Shown: positions 1 to 8,856, counted from the first letter of the stretch. The stretch: 64,000 bases of DNA from an uncultured Erythrobacter sp. (GCF_947499705.1 NZ_CANMPJ010000001.1:469501-533500); one strand, 5' to 3'. The notes: a model not told the origin generated them from the letters alone. Program-made: numbers and translations.

Positions 1-1643
1 GCCTTGTAGAGCGGGCTGGCGGCTTTGAGCAACGCGAGGCCTTCTTCGGTGTCGGGATTGCCCATGCGCTCGTGGAAGATTTTCACCATCGGTGCCCAAT
101 AAGGCGGAATGGTCGAGAGCAGCGTTTCGAGGTTGGACGGGCCGACAATGTCGACGCCGCATGCGAAGGTATCTGGCGTGAATGTAAGGCCCGCGAGCGT
201 GGCATACCCGCCATAGGACCCGCCCATGATCGCAACCTTGTCCTTGTCGGCGATGCCTTCAGCGATGGCCCACTCGACGGCATCGATCAGATCGTCGTGC
301 ATTGCGAGGCCCCACTGCTTGTTGGCAGCGTTCAGGAAGTCTTTCCCAAACCCGGTCGAGCCGCGGAAGTTCACACTCAGAACCGCATAGCCGCGATTGG
401 CAAGCATCTGGTGGATCGAACTGAAGCCATAAGAGTCGCGCGCCCAAGGTCCGCCATGGACCATCAGAACCATTGGCACTGGCGCATCGGAGCGACCGGA
501 TGCCTCTCGGTCGCTCCCAGCCGGCAGCGTAAGGTAAGAGGGCAGGGTAAGCCCGTCACGGCTCTCGATTTCGACCGGGTGCATCGGTTGTAGCGGCGCG
601 CCCTCAAGCTCTGGCCGGGTCTTGTAGAAAGGCGTGAGCGTTTCCGCCTTGCGATCGTAGATATAGGTCGCGGTCGAGGCGGTGAGCGGGTCGTTCCAGA
701 CAATCCAGGTCTGGTTGTCGTCGGTCCGCGAAGAGATGCCATATTCGCCCTCAAGCTGCTCGCCCAGCCAATCGAGCGAAGCTTTCAGATCGGGCTCCAG
801 CGCGGTCCATTCGCTCTTGAGGTAATTGACCGAATAGGCCTCGACCACACCGGTTTGGCGATTGCGGATCGTGCCGCCGATATCGGCTTTGTCGTCCTCG
901 GCGATCAGAGTTCGCTCGCCGGTTTGGGTGTCCTGCGCGAACAATGCTGCCGTGTTGCGGTCACGGCTGTCGAGCCAGTAGAGCACCGACCCGTCCGTCG
1001 TGTATCCTGCCGGGCTTGTGGTCAGCGCATCTTCCATCGCTGTAGTTTCGAAGGGCTCGTCCTCGACCACATTGTCGGTGATGCGGAAATAGTCCGTACC
1101 TCCCGCTTCGTTCTGCCGCATCGCCATGCGCAAGGTCAGCGTGTCGTCGGCCATGAACCCGGCATAACTGTCGTTTTCAAGAACCAGCGTGAGATCGCCA
1201 GTGTTGAGGTCCAGCAAATGGACGTCATGGAATTGTGGGTCGCGGTTGTTCAGGCCAATCAGGATCTTGTCCTTGATCGCGACCGAGCTGCCGACCACGT
1301 CCACCCGTGTGTTCTCGAACGGCGTCAGCGTCGTTTCCGCCAGCGTTTCGATGTCGACCCGGTAGAGTAGGTAATTCTCATCACCGCCTTTGTCCTGAAT
1401 ATACAGGATGCTCTTGCCATCGGGTGCCCAGAGGTATTGCGGGATCGGGCGGTCTTCGGAATGGGTGATGACCTTGGCCGCCGACTGATCATCGCGCGGG
1501 GCGAGCCAGACATTCATTACGCCACCCTCTGGTGCGAGCCAGCTTAGCCATTTGCCATCGGGGCTGATCTTCCCCTGCGAGCGTGTCGGGTTGCCGAACA
1601 GGTGGTCGCGCGGAATGAGCGGAAATGCGTCGATGGCGGTCAT
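1..1643 (-). CDS. S9 family prolyl oligopeptidase-like serine peptidase (partial, C-terminus outside window)
   Basis: This reading frame begins at an ATG and runs off the left edge, giving about 547 residues. Residues 20-390 have WD/beta-propeller-like repeats (SPDGKWLSWL, WAPDGKSILY) typical of the gating propeller of S9 peptidases. The C-terminal part has the alpha/beta hydrolase core, with the HGGPWARDS oxyanion motif and the nucleophile elbow GGSYGGY, Ser at about residue 476. The catalytic Asp and His would lie beyond the window. There is no signal peptide, so it is probably cytoplasmic and cleaves short peptides; S9C acylaminoacyl-peptidase-like enzymes are the closest idea. Its start lies 68 bases from the stop of the next gene upstream, so the two may be cotranscribed. 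Confidence 0.9.
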   Translation of the reverse strand, partial: MTAIDAFPLIPRDHLFGNPTRSQGKISPDGKWLSWLAPEGGVMNVWLAPRDDQSAAKVITHSEDRPIPQYLWAPDGKSILYIQDKGGDENYLLYRVDIETLAETTLTPFENTRVDVVGSSVAIKDKILIGLNNRDPQFHDVHLLDLNTGDLTLVLENDSYAGFMADDTLTLRMAMRQNEAGGTDYFRITDNVVEDEPFETTAMEDALTTSPAGYTTDGSVLYWLDSRDRNTAALFAQDTQTGERTLIAEDDKADIGGTIRNRQTGVVEAYSVNYLKSEWTALEPDLKASLDWLGEQLEGEYGISSRTDDNQTWIVWNDPLTASTATYIYDRKAETLTPFYKTRPELEGAPLQPMHPVEIESRDGLTLPSYLTLPAGSDREASGRSDAPVPMVLMVHGGPWARDSYGFSSIHQMLANRGYAVLSVNFRGSTGFGKDFLNAANKQWGLAMHDDLIDAVEWAIAEGIADKDKVAIMGGSYGGYATLAGLTFTPDTFACGVDIVGPSNLETLLSTIPPYWAPMVKIFHERMGNPDTEEGLALLKAASPLYK

Positions 1644-1710
1644 GATCTCTCCCTTGGGGTAGGCATGACAGCTAGTAATGAGACTGGGAATTGCAATCAG
1701 CGGCGCGGCG

Positions 1711-3285
1711 TCATTCCGGACTGGCGAGGAATTCCCGGACCAGATCGACAAAATGCGCCGATGCTGGCTCTCGGCCCAACAGCAAATGATTGTTGCTGTG
1801 CAGCCCCGCCAAGCGGGCATTGGGAATCCGCGCGGCAATCGAGCGGCCGGTGGCGAACGGGATCCGCAGATCGCCGCGACTGTGAACCACCAGCGTTGGG
1901 CATTGCACCTGTGCGAGCCGGTCGCGCACGTCGATGGTTGAGAACGCTTTCAAGAACCGCACCGCGTTGACCGCATTGGTCGTCTGGCGCTGGAATTCGT
2001 CGAACCAATCGAGTTCTTCCGGCAGGGCGTCGGGCATGAATGTTTGGGAGAACAGATGGCGATAGGCTGGGTTGTCGCTGCCCCAACCGGTCTCGGTCAG
2101 GACCATTACCGCCTCGCGCTCACGCACTTCGTCGGGAGTCGCAGTATGCACCCAACCGCAATCATAGGCCCCGAACAGGATTAGCTTGGAAACACGGTCG
2201 GGATGACGCGCGGCATATTCGATGGAAACCGCTGCGCCCTGACTGATCCCTAGAAGCGGAAAGCGATCAAGCCCGCTTGCATCGACGACACGTTCCAGAT
2301 CCTCGACAAATTCGTCAAAGCCGATTTCACACCCATCCCAGTCTGAAAGGCCGCAGCCGCGCTCGTCATAGCGGATCACTTGGTGTGTGCGCGACAGGTC
2401 GCGGAACAGCGGGCTCCAGATCGGTGCGCCCCAATCAAGCTCCAGGTGATTGAGCCAATTCGCGGCCTTGATGAGGGGCGGGTTGGCTGGGTCGCCGATG
2501 CTTGCCCACGCAATGCCAACGCCGTCTCTCGTTTCGAGAAAGCGTATTTCCTGTTCGGGCAGGAGTTCGGCGGTATTTCCGGCTGCATCGCTATCTTCGA
2601 TCTTGAATTCCGGCGGATCGATACCGGCTTCAAGAAATCTGGCTTTGAGTTCGCTGGCGAGCGCCTGCGCATCCTGCGCGCCAGTTGCGCAGTGGCGGTT
2701 TCGGAACGCACACAATGCCGCTTCGGGCGAAAACGGTGCAATCTCAATCCAGCGTTTCGACCAATAGTCCCGAATGTCCGCAGCAATCGCCAGCTCGGTT
2801 GCGAAGCGGCGGGCTAGGCGAACCTTTGCGCGTTCCAGATTGCTGCGGGCGCTTTCCAGCCAGATTGAATATTTGTGCTGGTTGGGCATCTCGCAGTCTT
2901 CAAGCAGCACACCGCTGCACGCCTGCCAAACTGCATAGGCCTCTGCCTCGCTGCAATCCGGATCGTTGGCTGCACGCGATAGGCGATCATGGTCGCTTGC
3001 CGCGTCGTCGGCCTCAAACCAGACCCCTGTGCGATCCGATCCGAGCCGTTCGGTTTCATCTTGATTCACGACTGGGCGCAGCTTGGAAAGCGACCAGCGC
3101 AGGGCAGCGAGAGGATCGTCAGGAGTGTCCCACAACAAGTCGCACAAGGACTGGCGCGAATGCGTGCCGGGCGAAAGGATCAGAAAGGCAAGCAGCGCGC
3201 GGGTTTTGCGCGAGGTCGGCATAGCGACCTCATTGCCGTCGGCGATGACGCCCAAACTGCCAATGGTGCGTATTTCAAGTGTCAC
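1711..3285 (-). CDS. SARP-type winged-helix/BTAD regulator fused to an alpha/beta hydrolase
   Basis: Residues 1-100 resemble the OmpR-like winged helix of SARP activators (IRTIGSLGVIADG, SRKTRALLAFLIL, ALRWSLSKLR). Residues about 100-230 are helical, like a bacterial transcriptional activation domain. From about residue 245 a complete alpha/beta hydrolase follows: nucleophile Ser in GISQGAA (about 348), Asp in SRGDLRIP (about 472) and His in NNHLLLG (about 500), so the triad is intact. The protein may be a one-component regulator that senses or turns over a small molecule; that role is inference. In-frame GTG codons occur at 3291 and 3285; I prefer 3285 because GGAG lies 5 bases before it and overlaps the other. 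It is divergent from the adhesin gene to the right. Confidence 0.85.
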   Translation of the reverse strand: MTLEIRTIGSLGVIADGNEVAMPTSRKTRALLAFLILSPGTHSRQSLCDLLWDTPDDPLAALRWSLSKLRPVVNQDETERLGSDRTGVWFEADDAASDHDRLSRAANDPDCSEAEAYAVWQACSGVLLEDCEMPNQHKYSIWLESARSNLERAKVRLARRFATELAIAADIRDYWSKRWIEIAPFSPEAALCAFRNRHCATGAQDAQALASELKARFLEAGIDPPEFKIEDSDAAGNTAELLPEQEIRFLETRDGVGIAWASIGDPANPPLIKAANWLNHLELDWGAPIWSPLFRDLSRTHQVIRYDERGCGLSDWDGCEIGFDEFVEDLERVVDASGLDRFPLLGISQGAAVSIEYAARHPDRVSKLILFGAYDCGWVHTATPDEVREREAVMVLTETGWGSDNPAYRHLFSQTFMPDALPEELDWFDEFQRQTTNAVNAVRFLKAFSTIDVRDRLAQVQCPTLVVHSRGDLRIPFATGRSIAARIPNARLAGLHSNNHLLLGREPASAHFVDLVREFLASPE

Positions 3286-3291
3286 TTTCAC

Positions 3292-3619
3292 TCCGCATCA
3301 CCGCCGGACGCCCAATCGTCGAGTTTCAGCCGCGGCGCGTTGTCGAGGATAGGGCGATTTGCTGCATCGCAGCAACGAAATTCAACCAATCTAACCGCAA
3401 TTTCAACGCTTTTTGAGCGAAATTCCAACGCTGGTTCAAACGCTCGCTCCAACGCTTGGCACTTATCGATGGTCGGGCAGGGATGGTGTCTTGCCGGTAG
3501 GGTTGGGCCTGATCGCATCCAGCCTTCAGGCCCCGCCTTACTGACTCGGCACCCCTCGTGAAGGCAAGAAACCATCCCTGCAATCGAGACACCAATCACC
3601 TCGTCAGGGAAACCATCAC
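3292..3619. promoter_or_regulatory. Intergenic region between the SARP-hydrolase and adhesin genes, with a direct-repeat array
   Basis: This 328-base divergent intergenic region holds no convincing gene. Four copies of a CAACGCT-like heptamer lie in the same orientation at 3404-3410, 3426-3432, 3438-3444 (AAACGCT) and 3451-3457, start-to-start spacings 22, 12 and 13 bases. Looser matches occur just before, near 3383 and 3392. The rest includes the untranslated leader of the adhesin gene. An operator role is an inference from position and spacing. Confidence 0.5.
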
Positions 3620-6478
3620 ATGAACAGACTCATCCTGCTTTCGAGCGCAGCTACTCTCGCCGTTTTCGCGTTTCAGCCAACCGAAGCAACAGCCACCGAA
3701 TGCGCCAATGACGGAGTGGCGCCCGTCACTCCGCCAGACGACGGCGGAGTCGATCCTGAAAACACCGCGTGCGGTAGCGGCGCGGATGCATCAGGGAACA
3801 ACTCGGCCAACACAGCCTTTGGCGCTGATTCGAACGCCAGCGGCAGTGGCGATGCCAACACGGCCATCGGATTTGAAGCCGATGCAAGCGAGTCGTTGGG
3901 CGGTACAGCCGTTGGCAGCCGCTCCAATGCAACCGGCCAAGATGCAGCCGCATTCGGCAGGGATAGCCTGGCTACCGGCATCGACGCGACGGCTCTCGGC
4001 CCGTTTGCAGAGGCTACTGGAGCCACTGCCATCGCAATTGGCGGCGACAGCACAGACGCTGGAGGAGCTGGCGCACAGGCCTCCGGCGACCGCGCCATCG
4101 CGATCGGCGCGGATGCTGCTGCGAGCGGAGAAGAATCGACCAGCCTGGGCGCACGGGCAGACGCTTCGAACGTGGACACTGTCGCAGTCGGCTCCGATGC
4201 TCGCGCAAGCGGGATCAATGGAGCAGCCTTCGGTGCACAGGCCAACGCGACCGGCATCAACTCGCTCGCGCTGGGATTTGACACCACCGCCAGCCAAGGC
4301 GACTCCACTGCGGTAGGCCGCGGTGCAGAGGCAACCGCCGAAGACGCAACCGCTGTCGGCGCCTTGAGCGACGCGACCGGAGTTAAAGCTATCGCTGTCG
4401 GTCTTGGTGCGCAGGCACTGGCCGATAACTCCATTGCTATCGGTACAGACGGCAATGACGCCGATGCCACTCCGGCTATCGCGGACAGTCTCAACGCTAT
4501 CGCTATCGGCAGCGATACTCTGGCTTCGGGCGAATCCGCCGTCGCGCTGGGCCGCGCTGCTACGGCCACGGCCTTGAATTCTGTCGCAACCGGAGCCGGT
4601 GCGAACGCCAGCGGTGCACGGTCGGTTGCGGTTGGGAGAAGCGCAGCAGCTTCCGAAGCAGACGCGCTCGCCCTTGGCACCGAAACGGCCGCCAGCGGTG
4701 TCTCGTCGGTCGCAATCGGCAACAGAGCAAGTTCCGCGTCCGGTTTCACCATCGTTATTGGCGGAGACCAGGACGGCAATGGAACCGGAGCCAATGCAGA
4801 CGGCACTGCCGGCGGCTCGGTCGTCATCGGTGCTGACGCTTCGGCAAGAAGCCTCAACGCCGTGATCATCGGTCGCCGTGCGAGCCACACTTCGGATAAT
4901 GCTGTGGTCGTTGGCAACAACGCCTTTGCTCGCGGCGGTGCAGCGGTTGCGCTTGGCAGCGGAGCGAACACCAATGGCGCTTCGGCCTTGGCTGTCGGGA
5001 CAAATTCCAACGCCGTTGGAGCACGAAGCATCGCCATCGGAGACGCTGATACGGATGGACAATTCGCCGTCGCGGTCGGTAACGCGGCGGAAGCCAGCGA
5101 TGCACAGGCAGCCGCGTTTGGGTCGAACGCACGGGCGACGGGTGAAAACACGCTCGCACTCGGTTCCGATGTGCTCGCGTCGGGGACATCGACAATTGCT
5201 ATCGGCAATGATGCGCAGGCAACGCGGCAGGGGTCGATTGCTATCGGATCGACCAACCCGAACTTGCGCGACGATCTGGAACAGGGCGCGCGGGCGACTG
5301 GTGCGCTTTCGATTGCACTCGGTACGCAGACCGTTGCGTCTGAGACCACCGCCATCGCCATCGGTTTTTCAGCGGACGGGCTTGAGGACGGCGCCACTGC
5401 GCTCGGCGCTAATGCACGAGCCGAGGCGCGCGAATCGGTGGCCATTGGTGACATTGCGCGCGCCACCGCTGAAAGATCTATCGCGCTGGGCCAGCGGACA
5501 CGATCGGAGGGGGTGTCTTCAATCGCTATCGGCAGTGACGGTGACGATGACGATACCGATGGTCAACTGGGTGCGCTGGCACTTGGCACCCAAACGACTT
5601 CGCTGGGAGCCGATGCATTTTCGGCTGGAGTGAACACCACGGCTTTGGGCGCAGGCACTCAAGCGATTGGCGTTCAGTCGACTGCAGTTGGAGCAGGCGC
5701 TGGTGCTAGCGGTGTCGGGGCCCTCGCGTTTGGTGCATTCAGCCAGGCCCGCGGCAATTTCTCTACCTCGCTGGGCTTTGCGAGCTTCGCTCCGGCGCTG
5801 CAATCGACAGCCGTCGGCAGTGCGTCGCAGGCAACCGGCGAAAACGCCACAGCAATCGGTCGCCAGGCCCTGGCTCGCGCCAACCAGGCCACAGCTATCG
5901 GCAACGGCGCAACGGCAGACTTCGCTGCTTCGACTGCTGTCGGCACCGGCGCGGCGACCAATGCTGCCAATCAGGTGACGCTGGGCGGGACTGGCAGCTC
6001 GGTGAGGATCGGTGATCTCGAAGCCTCGACACTTGCCCAGCAAGGTCCGGTAGACGTGGTTACGGTCGATCAGAACGGCACGCTCGGCCGCCAGCAGGTC
6101 GCAACCGCCGCCTCGGTCCAGAACGTTCGCACCTCGCTGAATGCTCTGTCGCAGGTGTCGGACGCGCAGTTCGGCCAGCTCGAAACCAGCGTTCTCGCGC
6201 TTGATGGTCGTGTCTCCGGCCTCGAATTCCAGCTGCAGGACGTCGATCAGCGCCTGACCGGCGGCATAGCAGCCTCGATGGCGCTCGGCGGTCAGATGGT
6301 GGTTCCAGACAGCAATGTCAGCTTCAGCCTCAACGCCTCGACCTATCAGGGCGAACAGGGTTTTGCCGGATCGGTTTCGCTGCGCGCAGCCGAACGCATC
6401 TACATCTCCGCTGGCGTTGCCGGATCAACCGCTCCCGACAGCACAGGTGGACGTGTCGGCGTGGCCTTCGGGTTCTAA
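3620..6478 (+). CDS. Trimeric autotransporter adhesin (YadA-like head, coiled coil, membrane anchor)
   Basis: A 952-residue type Vc secreted adhesin. A signal peptide (about residues 1-26, MNRLILLSSAATLAVFAF) is followed by some 800 residues of roughly 14-residue YadA/Hep_Hag head repeats (pattern A-x-G-x-x-S-x-A-x-G, with ALG/AIG cores). About residues 790-830 form a neck (VTLGGTGSSVRIGD), then a short coiled coil (SLNALSQVSDAQFGQLETSV...LEFQLQDVDQRL), and the last 70 or so residues are the four-strand YadA anchor ending in GVAFGF. Asp-rich insertions interrupt the head near residues 275-285, 380-395 and 635-650. The protein should trimerise in the outer membrane and mediate adhesion. The gene stands alone, divergent from the SARP-hydrolase gene, and is followed by a terminator. 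Confidence 0.93.
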   Translation: MNRLILLSSAATLAVFAFQPTEATATECANDGVAPVTPPDDGGVDPENTACGSGADASGNNSANTAFGADSNASGSGDANTAIGFEADASESLGGTAVGSRSNATGQDAAAFGRDSLATGIDATALGPFAEATGATAIAIGGDSTDAGGAGAQASGDRAIAIGADAAASGEESTSLGARADASNVDTVAVGSDARASGINGAAFGAQANATGINSLALGFDTTASQGDSTAVGRGAEATAEDATAVGALSDATGVKAIAVGLGAQALADNSIAIGTDGNDADATPAIADSLNAIAIGSDTLASGESAVALGRAATATALNSVATGAGANASGARSVAVGRSAAASEADALALGTETAASGVSSVAIGNRASSASGFTIVIGGDQDGNGTGANADGTAGGSVVIGADASARSLNAVIIGRRASHTSDNAVVVGNNAFARGGAAVALGSGANTNGASALAVGTNSNAVGARSIAIGDADTDGQFAVAVGNAAEASDAQAAAFGSNARATGENTLALGSDVLASGTSTIAIGNDAQATRQGSIAIGSTNPNLRDDLEQGARATGALSIALGTQTVASETTAIAIGFSADGLEDGATALGANARAEARESVAIGDIARATAERSIALGQRTRSEGVSSIAIGSDGDDDDTDGQLGALALGTQTTSLGADAFSAGVNTTALGAGTQAIGVQSTAVGAGAGASGVGALAFGAFSQARGNFSTSLGFASFAPALQSTAVGSASQATGENATAIGRQALARANQATAIGNGATADFAASTAVGTGAATNAANQVTLGGTGSSVRIGDLEASTLAQQGPVDVVTVDQNGTLGRQQVATAASVQNVRTSLNALSQVSDAQFGQLETSVLALDGRVSGLEFQLQDVDQRLTGGIAASMALGGQMVVPDSNVSFSLNASTYQGEQGFAGSVSLRAAERIYISAGVAGSTAPDSTGGRVGVAFGF

Positions 6479-6498
6479 GCTGGAGAACGTGAGAAGCG

Positions 6499-6530
6499 GG
6501 CGCGCTCAGTCTTTGAGCGCGCCTGCTTTC
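6499..6530 (+). terminator. Rho-independent-like terminator after the adhesin gene
   Basis: A 10-bp perfect stem (GGCGCGCTCA at 6499-6508 with TGAGCGCGCC at 6514-6523) and a 5-base loop is followed by a short T-containing stretch (TGCTTTC). It sits 20 bases after the adhesin stop and abuts the 3' end of the convergent glycosylase gene. Confidence 0.7.
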
Positions 6531-7146
6531 AGAGCGCCGGATTGGCGTAGAAATGCCAAGTAAAGATCGCGATCGGGCCGCGATGCGGTCTCCAGCGTTC
6601 ACCGATTTCTCTTAGCTCTTTTTCCTTCGGGCGTTCTTCGAGTTCCAGTAAGCGCTTCACGCCTTCCTGCACCGCCAGATCGCCTGCGGGCCACATATCG
6701 GCCCGGCCTTCGGCGAACAGCAGGTAAATTTCCGCTGACCAACGTCCGATGCCTTTGATCCGCGTCAGCTCTTCGATCGCTTCTTCGTCGTCTGCGGGCA
6801 GGGCCTCGAAGTCCAAATCGCCTGCATCGATAAGTTCGCAAAGCGACCGAGCGTAACCCTGTTTCTGGCGAGACAGCCCGCATGCGCGGAGTGTGTCGAA
6901 ATCGCGTTTGAGCAAGCAGCCGGGTGTGAAATCCTCGCCCAATTCGGCTTCCAGCTTGTTCCACATCGAAGCCGCAGCCGCGACCGAGACTTGCTGGCCG
7001 ACGATAGTGCGCAGCAACGTCTTATAGCCGCGATCCCGCAGGCGCGGTTCGGGGTAGCCAATTCGTTCAAGCTCCGCCGCAACCTTTGCGTCCTCGCTCG
7101 CAACTGCGTCCATCCCATCCTTGATCTGCTGCGCGGTAAGCCCCAC
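6529..7146 (-). CDS. alkA: DNA-3-methyladenine glycosylase II-like protein (HhH-GPD)
   Basis: The product (205 residues) belongs to the helix-hairpin-helix GPD base-excision glycosylases, which remove alkylated purines from DNA. The family core LLRTIVGQQVSVAAAASMW lies near residue 40, the HhH motif LTRIKGIGRWSAEIYLLF near 120, and the catalytic Asp follows in WPAGDLAVQ. The frame extends upstream to a TTG at 7182, but a GTG at 7146 has a strong AGAGGAG ribosome site about 7 bases before it, so I chose that start. It is shorter than E. coli AlkA and lacks the N-terminal domain, as is usual for the alphaproteobacterial form. It is divergent from the ferredoxin gene. Confidence 0.88.
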   Translation of the reverse strand: MGLTAQQIKDGMDAVASEDAKVAAELERIGYPEPRLRDRGYKTLLRTIVGQQVSVAAAASMWNKLEAELGEDFTPGCLLKRDFDTLRACGLSRQKQGYARSLCELIDAGDLDFEALPADDEEAIEELTRIKGIGRWSAEIYLLFAEGRADMWPAGDLAVQEGVKRLLELEERPKEKELREIGERWRPHRGPIAIFTWHFYANPAL

Positions 7147-7275
7147 GTCGTCTCCTCTTGGCAATTCTGTTAGCCCGCCCAAGCCTTGTCAGGCACTTTG
7201 GAACGTCCTAGCAGCGCCCGCGTCTTATCCCTAGCGCGCGTTCTTGCGCTCAATCATCCAAGAGGAATGAAACTC

Positions 7276-7593
7276 ATGCCAAAGCTGGTCGTCACCAATC
7301 GCGAAGGCGAGACGAGCGAAATCGAAGTCGAAGATGGCCTGACCGTGATGGAAGCCATCCGCGACAACGGCTTTGACGAACTGCTCGCGCTGTGCGGCGG
7401 ATGCTGCTCGTGTGCGACGTGCCACATCCATGTCGATGGCGGCGCAACTGACAAGCTTCCGGCGGTCAGCGAAGATGAAGACGATCTGCTCGAAAGCAGC
7501 GATCACCGCACCGAAACCTCGCGCCTGTCGTGCCAGATTCCGTTCACCGCTGAGCTTGACGGATTGAAGGTAACTATCGCGGCGGAAGATTAA
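7276..7593 (+). CDS. [2Fe-2S] ferredoxin, FdxB/FdVI (adrenodoxin-like) type
   Basis: A 105-residue plant/vertebrate-type ferredoxin with the cluster ligands in [11 protein letters not shown] (Cys-x5-Cys-x2-Cys) and a fourth Cys in RLSCQI. Two extra cysteines sit inside the first loop. Such proteins pass single electrons to cytochromes P450, Rieske oxygenases or Fe-S assembly; nothing nearby shows the partner. ATG codons occur at 7267 and 7276, and the AAGAGGA ribosome site at about 7260-7266 fits the second, giving MPKLVVTN, the usual family start. A dispersed repeat begins 12 bases after the stop. Confidence 0.92.
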   Translation: MPKLVVTNREGETSEIEVEDGLTVMEAIRDNGFDELLALCGGCCSCATCHIHVDGGATDKLPAVSEDEDDLLESSDHRTETSRLSCQIPFTAELDGLKVTIAAED

Positions 7594-7604
7594 AGACGCC
7601 TTTG

Positions 7605-7750
7605 GTGCGAGTGCTCGCATCCGCGAGCACTCCTCGGCGCTATTCCTTCACTCCGCTACGGAGCACCTGCGGAGGCGCTTGCAGGTGTGCTTCGCACGTC
7701 TGCGTCTTCGCCTTCGACTCCGCGCTTGCGGCTGCTGCGCAACCGATTGG
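7605..7750 (+). repeat. Dispersed structured intergenic repeat, copy A
   Basis: This noncoding stretch between the ferredoxin and cysteine synthase genes matches segments at 34991-35135 (same strand) and 59766-59904 (opposite strand). It opens with a hairpin of 10-bp stem (GAGTGCTCGC/GCGAGCACTC) and loop ATCC (7609-7632). A second hairpin follows (CAGGTGTGC, loop TTC, at 7682-7702), then the conserved tail CTGCGTCTTCG and CGGCTGC...CCGATT. No function is known to me. Confidence 0.7.
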
Positions 7751-7821
7751 ACAAGCCTCCTTATCTGTCTGGGTAGCTGTTCTACGTTGCTGAGCGAGCC
7801 ATGGCAGCCTAAATCCCGCCC

Positions 7822-8835
7822 ATGAACATCACTCAACCTATCGGCGATACGCTCGCCCTGATTGGCAACACTCCGATTGTCCGGCTCGCCGGTCCGAGCG
7901 AGGCGGCGGGCTGTGACATTTGGGGCAAGTGCGAATTTGCCAATCCCGGTTCCAGCGTGAAGGACCGCGCGGCGCTTTTCATGATCCGCGATGCGGAAGA
8001 GCGCGGCGAGTTAAAGCCCGGGGGGACTGTGATCGAAGGCACTGCGGGGAACACCGGGATCGGTATCGCGCTGGTCGCCAACGCGCTCGGCTACAGGACG
8101 ATCATCGTCATGCCGGACAATCAGTCCAAGGAAAAGATGGACACGCTTCGCGCTTTGGGCGCGGAACTGGTCCTTGTTCCGCCGACCAAATATGCCGATC
8201 CGTGCCACTTCCAGCACACTTCGCGCCGCATGGCCGACGAGACCGAAGGCGCGATCTGGGCGGGGCAATTCGACAACACCGCCAATCGCCGCGCGCATAT
8301 CGATGGCACTGCAAAAGAGCTGTGGGAGCAGCTGGGCGGCAAGATCGATGGTTTCACATGCGCGGCAGGGACTGGCGGCACGATTGCCGGGGTTGGCATG
8401 GGCCTGAAAGAAAAAAACCCCGATGTCCGCATAGCTTTGACCGATCCGCACGGCGCGGCGCTCTACAATTACTACGCACATGGCGAACTGAAAGGCGAAG
8501 GCTCCTCGGTCGCCGAAGGCATTGGGCAGGGGCGAATAACCGCAAACCTCGAAGGCGCTCCGATCGACACCCAGTTCCGCATTTCCGATGAGGAAGGGCT
8601 GGAGTGGGTAGAGAAGCTGCTGCGCGATGAAGGCCTGTGCCTTGGCCTTTCCAGCGGCATTAACGTCGCGGGGGCGATTGCGCTGGGCAAGCAATTGGTC
8701 GCGGACGGCCGTGAAAACCCCCAGGTCGCGACGATCTTGTGCGACACCGGCTTTCGTTATCTTTCGACGCTCTTCAACGCTGAATGGCTCGCGTCGAAGA
8801 ACCTGCCGGTCTTCGACTGGCTGGCGCAGGCGTAA
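7822..8835 (+). CDS. cysK: Cysteine synthase A (O-acetylserine sulfhydrylase)
   Basis: A 337-residue PLP enzyme that makes L-cysteine from O-acetylserine and sulfide, the last step of sulfate assimilation. PLP lysine is K47 in SSVKDRAA; the phosphate-binding loop is GTGGT (CAAGTGGTIAGVG) and the substrate loop is EGTAGNTGIG near residue 73. Family length is 300-340. The sulfide would come from the cysH/cysI operon elsewhere in the window. The gene is monocistronic or leads the next two small genes, which follow after 21 bases. Confidence 0.93.
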   Translation: MNITQPIGDTLALIGNTPIVRLAGPSEAAGCDIWGKCEFANPGSSVKDRAALFMIRDAEERGELKPGGTVIEGTAGNTGIGIALVANALGYRTIIVMPDNQSKEKMDTLRALGAELVLVPPTKYADPCHFQHTSRRMADETEGAIWAGQFDNTANRRAHIDGTAKELWEQLGGKIDGFTCAAGTGGTIAGVGMGLKEKNPDVRIALTDPHGAALYNYYAHGELKGEGSSVAEGIGQGRITANLEGAPIDTQFRISDEEGLEWVEKLLRDEGLCLGLSSGINVAGAIALGKQLVADGRENPQVATILCDTGFRYLSTLFNAEWLASKNLPVFDWLAQA

Positions 8836-8856
8836 TCGTCCTGTTAGGTAGCCGGC

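Noticed and set aside
3673..5466. A 597-codon open frame on the minus strand opposite the adhesin gene
   Set aside because: It is the antisense of the repeated head coding sequence; it is open only because the repeat lacks the needed stop triplets. Its protein is low-complexity Ala/Pro/Ser, with no ribosome site or signal.
3620..6000. CRISPR-like regular repeats
   Set aside because: The periodicity is about 42-45 bases and coding in frame for an adhesin head; repeats are degenerate in DNA and no cas genes are near.
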